Below are positions 55,541 to 64,000 of a DNA stretch of 64,000 nt, in pieces. The stretch is taken from positions 434,001-498,000 of the forward strand of contig JAMYHL010000007.1 of the NCBI GenBank assembly GCA_025531455.1, read 5' to 3'. The translations under genes were made by a program, and so were the position numbers. This stretch comes from Apiotrichum sp. Y4204 (taxonomy: Eukaryota; Basidiomycota; Tremellomycetes; Trichosporonales; Trichosporonaceae). Below the pieces are notes generated by a model. The model worked only from the letters and a program-made list of their open reading frames with translations, was not told where the DNA came from and ran no database searches. Numbering within the stretch: the stretch's first letter is position 1; every line of letters starts with the position of its first letter.

Positions 55541-58500
55541 ATGTGGGAACCACTCCCACATATCTACTCGGGTCTCGTCGTACACCCATTTCATCCAGCC
55601 ACTTCATTGCCGGCATCCCCCACGACAACTGTCCGCTCAAAAGATCAAAAGAATCGCTTCTCATGGTCGGGTGTGAACCAGTCGACACGTCCGGACGACG
55701 CGTTTGCGACAGCTCGCGGGAATCCGCATGAAGTCAACCTCGATGTGGGAGACGAGTTCTTCGCGTTTGAAGAATATCGGAGTGGTGATGAAGGTGACCA
55801 CTCTTTGTGGTACCGAGGGTGGGTGGATTAACGTCGACGAGAATCCATCTAATTCAAACAGTTACATTGTGCAAGGCGTTTCCCTGCCAATGCTGATGCC
55901 TTCCCCCGAGAACCCCACCACGTATCCCAAAGTCGAGCCCTCGGTCCTCATCGGCATTTTCCCTGCCGCGGCAGTGCATGTTCGACCCAACGCAGGAACG
56001 GAAAGTGAAGTGCTGACGGTTGCACACGAGCGTGCGCGTGAGCTGGCCGAGGAGCGTGCGCGACAACTGCGCCATGAGATGGCATCAGTGCGGGAAGAGG
56101 ATGAGGACGAGGACGAGAATTACGCCAATGGCAGCGCGGCACCGGCAGGACAACCGTCGCCCAAGAAGACGACGCGAACAGGTTCGGGGAGCGTTGTCAA
56201 GCGCAGCCATCGCCCGGCGTCGCTCATTCTCTCGGCACAACGGGAAAAGGAGCAACCACCTCTACCAACATTGACAGCTGGAGACTCCACAGTTGCTGGG
56301 CAGCAGTGGCCGCTGGTGGATGAGATTGCATGCGCTATCCGAGAGTGGTATGCTGTGAGTTTGAGACGCTGTGAATTATTTTGCTAACGCGAAGCGCTTG
56401 CCGACCTACCTCACGATGCGCGAGTATCGTCTGTTCAACGCTGTGGTGCAACACATCGACGCCCTTTTCCTGGGTCGCCGGCAGCTCCTTTCACAAATGC
56501 TGAGTGGAGACGAGCTGGTGCGCATCCGCAGGGAGTGTGTGTCTCGTCTGGTCAAATGTAACGTCGCGCAAGGCCTTGAGGTCATAGTCCGCAGTCTGGA
56601 AGACGGAAGCGTCGTTGGCGTTGATAAGGACCGCGCATTAACGCGGTCAGGCTGGATGGGAGGCGTCATGACTTACGTGTACCAAGTTCAGGTACGTGCC
56701 GCCAATCGAGAACGTGCCACTGATAAGCATAGCTCGCATACATTGATCTGGTACCTCTCGACGCGCTGTTCGGCAAGTCAACAATACCGCGACAGTTGAC
56801 CATCAAGAGTCCGCCCATCGATACGTCTGCATCCGCCGATGCCGAACTCGTTCCAGAAACGACATCACCTAGTGGATATCACTGCTTGCTCGACTTCCGC
56901 GCGTTCGTGGCAAGTCCATGCTCTCCTGGTGAGACGTGTGAACTCTTCTTCTCGTTGTTCAGCAAGTCACATGGAAAGTTCCTCACGGAGGAGTATTGCC
57001 TTGTTCTCAATCACAACGGTAGCCCGGCGCGGGACGCTGAGCGCCGACTTGGGAAACTTCGCACGCTGTTCGCCGACTTGAGAGCGGACGACGTGCAAAC
57101 TGGCACCTACCTCGTCTGTCGCCTTGTACGCAACGGCAACATGAAGATGGCTGCGGAGGCAAGCTCCGCTGGTGCACCCGATACTCCTCGCCGGAGCAGC
57201 GCGAGCAAGCGGGGCAGCATAATGTTCCACGAGGGTTCGAAGTGGCGAAGCTCGCTCTCCATCTCCGATAACGCGACCGACGATACAGGTTCCATGGTAT
57301 CGGGGTATGAACCAAAGCGGACGCAGACGATTGACACTGTGCTGTCACAAGGGACTACAATTAATGGTCGCGCAACAGTTCGCCGCCCTCTTGGGTGTGC
57401 TGTATTCGAATTACCCTCTCTCAGCCGCCTTACAGGAGACACAGCTGCTGACGATTTTGTGATGCCCATTTATGTCGCCAAGGACGAGTCGACGTTCGCG
57501 ACCTTACACGCGGACATTATCCTTCGCAACGAGCGAATGTACGAGCAGACCCCTCGTGCCCAAGGCATTGCGTTCGGGCTGCGTCTTTTCCACGGCCCCA
57601 TCGAGCAAGTTATCCGAGAGCACCCGTCATTGCTGCTAGAGACTCCCCAGACGCAGCGCTTAGGGTTTCCCGACGTGGTGCCACCAGGATTGGTCCGCAA
57701 CGATCTTTACATCAAACTTTGGGACGCATCCTTTTCCACACTCTTCCCGGCAGGTGGGACATTACGAGTTCGCAAGACAGTGGCACCGATTCCGGCCAGC
57801 ACGCAGGTATCACTCGAGGTGCGCAGGGCGGATGGTACGCTTGTGCCAGATACCCTGTATGCAGGAGGATCAGGTGAGCCTCCATCGGCGCAGTACAACT
57901 CCCTGGTCTACTATCACAACGATCGCCCGACGTTTGGAGAGCTGGTCAAGATTGCCCTGCCGCAGGGCGCTGGTGACTGCCATCTCTTCCTGTCGTTCCG
58001 GCACAAGTCGAGGGACCGCGAGGATCGGAACGGCCACGATGCTGAGAAGCCATTCGCGTTCGCATACTTGCCGCTGTTCTCACACAACGCCTCGATCAAG
58101 GATGGCAAGCACGAGCTTATCCTCTATCACATGGAGAAGGCAGCGATACAGCCAACACCGAATCTCTACTTTGAAGTGCCGTCAACGGGTGAGCCGAAAC
58201 TCTCTCCCGAATCATCGCGGTATATAACGGCACTTCGTGACCGACTCTCGCTGCGCACCTTCCTCTGCTCCACTTTGCACACCCAGGATGACACGCTTCG
58301 TGCGCTCTTCGCATGGCAGAGTGCCGATGCCACCGCGCTGTGCCAAACGTTGCAGATGTTCGGTTTCGTGTCTGAGGACGAGATTGCAAAATTCCTTCAG
58401 CCCGTGCTCGACGCGCTCTTCGCCATTCTCGTTTCTCATCTCGGTGATCGCCGCGAAGAAGTGGATGATCTGGTGTTCAAGGGTCTCATCAAGGTGCTGT

Positions 58501-61500
58501 CGATGACTTCTGATCGCCGTTTCCCCTCATTTGGTCCGATCATTGCGGCGTACACTGCCAAGCACTTCGCCTTCTCGTCCTCTGCACCCCACCTTCTCCG
58601 CTCCATGAAGGCGGTGATGGGTCGTCCTGCATCTCAGGAGTACCGTTCGCTGCTTAAGGTGTGGCACAATGTCTTCCGCTTCATTATCCGCTCTCACGAG
58701 CTTGACCGTTCCCGTGCATCGTCTAACAATCCCAACACTGCTCAGATCGAAGCCGACTTTAAGAACCAGACGCGCGAGATTCTTAATGAGATAAACGACA
58801 TCATGCATTCGACAAACAAGGCGTTAATCGGATCGCAGACCATGGCCGTGCAACACTATGCCGACATTCTCCCTGATCTTGTGCAGGTCTTCACCCCTGA
58901 GGAGATCGTCGACATGGTCATCGTTTTTACCGACACTCTGACTCGTGTACAGGGCAACCTTGCGATCTACAAGTTACTTCTCATCCTGCAGATTGTCAAG
59001 ACTCTCCTTGACTTTGACGAAACTCGCGCACGGCTCATTCCTGCGATAGTTCGTTGGGTCAAGCCGCACATAGGTCGCTATGAGGAGGACTTGTACTCGG
59101 CTCGAAACGAGACTCAGACGCTCAAGGATAGTAGGCAGATCAAATGGCTCGAGTGCAATCGTCTCGCGGTATCCGTCATGGCCTGGACAGTCAACAAATT
59201 GCAGGAACTGCTCGATTCGCCCATCATGAAGTCTGACCCCATGTTGCTCTCGCAGGAGGAGGACAACATCGAGTACTGTCTGTCGATCCTCCCTGCACTT
59301 CTGGAATCGTACATGGAGCTGAACAACGACATGACGATGGCCCTTCTCGAGCGGCACCTCCAGTCGCCAACTGTCTGGAAGGCGACTCCTGACATCTTCC
59401 CAGCGTCGCACCCATTTGCCCTTGTGTCCCATCTCCCCCCGCCATCGCTGTTCGGTCAGGAGGAAGAACTGCCACCCGCAGGAACATTCAAGTGTGGCCT
59501 TGCGGAGATTGCAGTTGTCATCTTCACGCTCGTGGTCGCCAGTCCGCGCGCTTGCATAATACGGTGGCTTGAGGAGAAACTTGATCTCGACGGTATTGAT
59601 CACGTCAAGGATGTGCTCAAACTTGCATTCGAAGTCTTCAACTCGGTTATCCGCTTTGACGCGTTCCCTCAACAATGGCTCACCCTTTCCGGCCTCGGGT
59701 TCACGGCCGTCACCCGCTTCTTCGAACCGCTTATCTCATTCCTCTCGCGCTCCGAGTTTGTGCCTCCGATCGAGGAGATGGACAAATTTGACGTTGACCT
59801 TTGGTCTCGCTGCATAGAGCTTCTGTGCGATCTCCTTGCGTCGAATGAGCTCGCCCTGGAGGAGCAGGGTCTTCAGCGCCGCCGAGCTGCGTGGATCATC
59901 GCCGGCGACCTCCGTGATCAAGGTGCAGTGCAGCTTACAAAGCTGTGGAATGCATTGGGCTGGCAGCCCATCAGCCACAAGCAGTCGCACCGGTATGGCG
60001 GTTACCAGACCCGCTTCACTGGTCTTGCCGAGCGCATTCTCACTCTCTGTCTCTCCTCACACGAAGGCCTGTGCGAGTCTGCCGTCGATATCCTGTTCTC
60101 GATGATATACGCAGAGTATGTCCTCGAGGGCAAATTCAACGCCATTCAGACCGAGATTTTCCAAACTCTCGAGCACCTGGTGAGTCTACCTCAGATTTCT
60201 GTGCGCTGACTGGCAGTTTACGCGCAGATCGACTACAGCGAGCGAATCAGTCGCGCGGGCATACTTTGTCAGTCGATTAAGGACCGTCTTTGAGGCCACG
60301 CCAGAAATTGACGACAACTTCCGCGGTCATGTGGGCTCCTTCCTTGACCAGGTCGAACTGTTCATCGATCTTATCATGGCAAGTCGCGACCTGCCCCAGA
60401 CGGCGGCATGGAAAGAGGAGCGGGTGGCTGCGACTGTGCGCCTCATGGAGTTCTTCTCCAAAGTCGGCCGTGATGACCTGTATATACGCTTCGTGCACCA
60501 CGTCGTGGGAATCAATGTTGCCGCGCGCGACTGGTTCGGCGCGGGTATGGCCCTCAAACTGCATGCCGACCTCTACGAGTGGAATACGGATGGCGAGTTG
60601 GTGGACGAGTTCCGGAACGAAGATATTAAACTCCCGGCGCAGTCGCCGTTTGAGCGCAAGGAGGCCATCCTTTACCACGTTCTTGAGTACATGGCCGAAG
60701 CGGAGGCGTACGAACAGGCAGCAGAAATCTGCCAGGAGCTTGTTGCTCAGCACCGAGAGAAGACGTACGACATCGTTCGCATCTCCGAGCTGCTTAACCA
60801 CGAGGCGAAGCTTTGGGAGCGAATGGGCGCCTCATCTCGCCCTAAGCCCGAGTACTTTCGGGTCGTCTACTATGGCAACTTCACATCGCTGGACCTCGAC
60901 AAAGAGTTCATTGTGCGCGGCGCGCCATGGTGCCGTTACGTCGACTTTTGCGAGTCGCTGCAATCCAAGCATCCCGATGCGCAGATTCATCGCTCAAAGG
61001 TACCACCATCCGACTCGGTGCGGTACGGTACCGAGCCAGTCATTTGGGTTACCAGCGTCACACCCGTTCCGGACCTCAACAGGCCCATGTTCCGCAAGGG
61101 CGTCAACCAGGCTGTACAGGCATACTACCGTTCCAATGCTGTCAACAAGTTTGAGAGCCTGCGGCCATACATCATCGATCCCGAGGAGCGGGAAAGCGTG
61201 CTCCAGTGGGTGGAGAAGACGACACTCACGACTACCAACAAACTGCCGGCCCTCCAGAGTCGTGCAGAGGTGATGCACATACACCACGAGCACATTTCAC
61301 CTGTCGACTCGGCGATTGTCGTCGTTCGCAAGGCGGATGCAGACCTGCGGAAGCTGGCCGAGGCAATTCCAGTAGAGTACGTGTTGAGGTTCCTTTCGCT
61401 GCCAGCTGTTGCTAATCTTACAGTGTCAAACTGCTCGGCACCGCGCTGAACGGAGCTGTTGACTCGCGCGTTAATGGCGGTATTCAGGTGTACAAGAAGC

Positions 61501-62477
61501 ACTTCTTCGACTCTGCGTACGTGGACCGGCACCCGGGAGAGGCAAAGAATGTGGCTACCCTGCGCGCTGCGGTGGTTGAGTACGTGCGCACTATCCAGCT
61601 CGGTCTCGTCGCCCATCAACGCGTCAACAAGGATATTGCGTTCCACGAGGCCCTTCGCACGCTGTATCACAAGGCGTACGCGGATGAGATCCAGATGCTC
61701 CCTCCCATTCAGGAAGAGAGCACCTCATTTTCCTCTCACGGCCCCCTCTCACACTCTGTGGCGCACTCGATGTCGCATCGCTCGCCGACATTGGCGTCGT
61801 CTTCCAAGCAGGGCTCTCCGAAAATCGTTCAGCTGGCTCGCATGACGTCCGCCTCGTCAATACCGTCTGATGTGTCGCACACTCGCAGCAGCTACATTCT
61901 TCCCCCACTTCGCGTTGGGCCGCGTGCCACGACAGTACATGAGCCGCGTCCTAGCTTCAGCACAACCATTTCCGTGGCAAGCTCAAGCGGCCCCTCAGGC
62001 ACCAGCCACCACACGCATGGCTCGCCGTCGATAGACGGTCTGCCCCGGACCGGTGGCATCCTGCTCTCCCCGCCACTCGGTTCTGCGACGAACCTTTCTC
62101 GTGGGCCGTCCAAGCGCGCTAACGGGCACGCATCATCAAGGAAGGTGGATGACTCATCTGCGCCGAGCACTACACGGGCATCACAATTCCACCGGGCTAA
62201 CCTGAGCACGACGTCGACCATCTCACGCACTTCCGAGACGACCGAGCCTGACGACACCAATGTCCTACCCCCCCTTCCTACTATCACGACCAGCCCCGCT
62301 GGAGTCTCCACTACGGCTGTCGGCGCTGCAACTACCACCCCCCCATCCCGTAGCAGCTCACTCTTGGCTGCACGGGCAAACACCTCTACTCACTCGATCA
62401 GCAGCAGTACCGACCACAGTCTGACGCCTCGCCGCGAGAACGGCATTCGGCGGTTCGGCAGCCTCCTCCGGCGATGA
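55541..62477 (+). CDS. DCK1: DOCK-family guanine nucleotide exchange factor (2244 residues)
   Basis: DOCK proteins activate Rac/Rho GTPases, usually with an ELMO partner (yeast Dck1-Lmo1). Exons: 55541-55818, 55862-56354, 56395-56691, 56733-60179, 60217-61382, 61424-62477. Residues 1-110 form an SH3-like start (SLWYRGYIVQGVSLP spans the first intron). DHR-1, the C2-like lipid-binding domain, is about 677-806: RNDLYIKLWDASFSTLFPAG, the YYHNDRPTFGELVKIALP region and 'HLFLSFRHKSRDREDRN'. A helical armadillo-like middle follows. DHR-2, the exchange domain, is about 1570-1990: ARDWFGAGMALKLHADLYEW, KPEYFRVVYYGNF, IRGAPW-like VRGAPWCRY, and 'NGGIQVYKKHFF'. A Ser/Pro-rich tail of ~250 residues may bind SH3 partners. 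The acceptor at 60216 rather than 60227 keeps the frame. Introns are 37-43 nt. Confidence 0.95.
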
Positions 62478-62787
62478 TCCAGACAACGCGGCGCGAAGAT
62501 TTACTCAACGAACTGTGACAGTTAGTGTACGATGTGCCTCTGTCAGTAGATACCCTCGTGTATCGATACCCCAAACATCATAGCGTATCGGTTTTATCCT
62601 TCTCTTTTCATTTTACAACATTATGATCAGGTCTAATCATGGAGACATGTATGCAGTTAGGCAGCTACTCTGGCTGTTGTGCGGAACACAGGGAGGACAA
62701 GGACGGAAAGCGCGTGTTCGGAGTGGCGGAGTGCTGATGGCCTCGCGAGCGCGAACAATGGATCGAGTTGAAATTGCTCGGGAACGA
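62478..62787. other. intergenic between convergent DCK1 and CRIPT
   Basis: 310 bp of shared 3' region; nothing else seen. Confidence 0.5.
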
Positions 62788-63347
62788 CTACTTTGTTGTT
62801 TGCTTGTACTCTGTCCAAGTCAGCGTCGTGAGTTAGAGAAGTACGGGGTAACTCACTCTTCACGTCCAACACGATGTTGCCGCAAATGGCACACAGGCCC
62901 TTCTTGTACGCGCACTTCTGGCAGCGTGTTGCGCTGTTCTGCTGTACTGATTGCTGAGCGTTAGCAGGTGCACATGGCCGCAGGAACCTGGGGGAGGATG
63001 GTTGACACAACTGCAAGATGCGTTCGGCCGGGAGGAAGACAGCAGCTCGGACAACTAATGCTGAGCTGCATCTGCCATCTCGACACTGAACACCTCGCCA
63101 CGGAATGCACTCACTTTGCAATCAATGCACTTGTTCCCGTACGGGTTAACTTTGCTCTTACTCTGCCCAGGCTTGGCATACGGCGATGCGCGGCTACGCG
63201 CTGTGAGCAGCTTGTTCTCGCCGATCACGCGCGTCGCGCTCGCGGGGCGGAAGGGGTCGGTCGCTGCGACCGTGGATGTTTTCTGAAATTGTTAGCTGGA
63301 CTGCAGAGATGGAGGTAGCTTACCTTTTCGCACTTTTTGCAGACCAT
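62788..63347 (-). CDS. CRIPT: CRIPT homologue, four CxxC zinc-binding protein (103 residues)
   Basis: Small conserved eukaryotic protein named in animals for binding PSD-95 PDZ domains; human CRIPT is also a component of the activated minor spliceosome. Exons: 63347-63324 (24 nt), 63282-63115, 62953-62857, 62810-62788 (23 nt). The reconstructed protein has all family landmarks: MVCKKCEK at the start, GENKLL, NPYGNKCIDCK, RCQKCAYKKGLCAICG and the end KKYKQTTK, giving four CxxC pairs for zinc and the usual length of about 101. Both terminal exons are tiny, so ORF-based annotation would miss the gene. Introns are 41, 161 and 46 nt. It is convergent with DCK1 and divergent from ARP2. Confidence 0.94.
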
Positions 63348-63822
63348 TGTGAGTGGGATGAAGAGGTTGATTACAAGAGATGTTGTTGTGGATCGCGTCG
63401 AGTTCATGACCAAGCGACATCAAGCCGCCCGAGATGAGGTGTCCTGGTGGCAAAAGCCATGCCCATTTCACGCTGAAGCCACGAGTAAAATACCGATATC
63501 GCCGCCCTTATTAGGCGTGTGGCATCCTGCCCTGAGCCTGGAAGCTGCGCCAGGCTGCGGTGAGCTTGAGGCGCTGACGGCGGTGACGTCTGACGTGGTC
63601 TGTACAAGGGAACCCCATCATTCACCACGACCACCACCGACGACGAGAGCGATAGCGAGCGCACACTCTCTCAACGAAACCCATCTCTATTCACACATCC
63701 TTATCCACTCTCCGTCCCCGGCGCTGGCGCACGACACGAACGGGCCGACCAACGCACCCGTTCCCATATTCCATCCGACACTCCCACTCCCCCACTCCCT
63801 CAATCACCAATCTCCGCCGACC
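63348..63822. promoter_or_regulatory. divergent promoter between CRIPT and ARP2
   Basis: 475 bp; C/A-rich leader (CCACCACC, CACTCCC repeats) just before the ARP2 ATG. No gene seen. Confidence 0.5.
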
Positions 63823-64000
63823 ATGAGCAACGATCCCACCGTTCCCCTCGTCGTCGACAACGGTACCGGCGTGAGTCACTACAGACCTGATCATGACTGA
63901 TGGTAGTTCGTCAAGTGCGGCTGGGCCGGAAGCAACTTCCCCGAGTATGGTGAGTGCACGCCAGCCATCGTGGGATGAGTTGCTCTGCATGGCAGTTGCT
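63823..64000 (+). CDS. ARP2: actin-related protein 2, 5' end only
   Basis: Arp2/3-complex subunit that nucleates branched actin at endocytic patches. Exon 1 (63823-63870) encodes MSNDPTVPLVVDNGTG; a 36-nt intron (63871-63906) follows; exon 2 (63907-63949) encodes FVKCGWAGSNFPEY, then a GTGAGT donor at 63950. NGTGFVKCG.AGSNFPE is the Arp2 form of the actin phosphate-1 loop and separates it from actin itself (NGSGMCKAGFAGDDAP). The remainder lies beyond the window. Confidence 0.93.

Noticed and set aside
60180..60227. DCK1 acceptor at 60226-60227
   Set aside because: It would shift the frame into a stop after about 20 codons; the AG at 60215-60216 (after CTGACTGG) keeps the DOCK reading frame.
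1..64000. CRISPR array, bacterial operon, ribosome-binding sites or prophage
   Set aside because: The window is eukaryotic with spliceosomal introns; no spaced direct-repeat array was seen.

Overview
This is a eukaryotic nuclear window, almost certainly from a basidiomycete yeast of the Tremellomycetes; a Trichosporonales-type genome (Trichosporon, Cutaneotrichosporon, Apiotrichum) is my best guess, and the genus is inference. The evidence is that nearly every gene is split by canonical GT...AG introns of mostly 32-45 nt with a CTGAC/CTAAC branch motif just before the AG, that coding sequence is GC-rich, and that the protein complement is typically fungal (GWT1, MIM1/TOM13, DCK1, SCY1, and an uncharacterised basidiomycete family). 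I rebuilt exon structures by hand, using reading phase and family motifs. About 70 introns were placed, roughly 40 of them 45 nt or shorter.

Layout. 1-5.6 kb: the 3' end of an Arg/Glu-rich protein gene, a small hypothetical gene, a conserved basidiomycete protein, an intron-containing tRNA-Asp(GTC), then decayed coding DNA (a lectin-like pseudogene and a broken gene carrying a motif three times). 5.6-30.6 kb is a dense housekeeping block: SDH1 (-), TOP1 (-), SCY1 (+), GAR1 (-), GWT1 (+), a 1792-residue coiled-coil protein (-), a ZUP1-type deubiquitinase (-), a MIM1-like mitochondrial outer-membrane protein (+) and a DUF1349 protein (+). 30.6-33.5 kb has no recognisable gene. 33.5-35.6 kb is an HSF-family transcription factor (-). 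35.6-51 kb is a 15 kb gene-poor stretch; the part nearest HSF is pyrimidine-rich on the HSF sense strand, like a long leader or promoter. 51-64 kb: a Rieske-ferritin-like (DUF455) fusion protein (-), a DOCK-family GEF DCK1 (+), CRIPT (-) and the start of ARP2 (+).

How the genes relate. Most are unlinked housekeeping genes in convergent or divergent pairs; there are no operons. SDH1 and MIM1 serve mitochondria, TOP1, GAR1 and HSF the nucleus, and SCY1 and GWT1 the secretory pathway. DCK1 (Rac/Rho GEF) and ARP2 (branched-actin nucleation) lie 1.3 kb apart and act in the same actin pathway. The most unusual items are the very small exons and introns (a predicted 2-nt exon, a 27-nt intron), the Rieske plus di-iron-type DUF455 fusion, the thrice-repeated motif in decayed coding DNA near 4 kb, and the 15 kb gene-poor stretch beside HSF.
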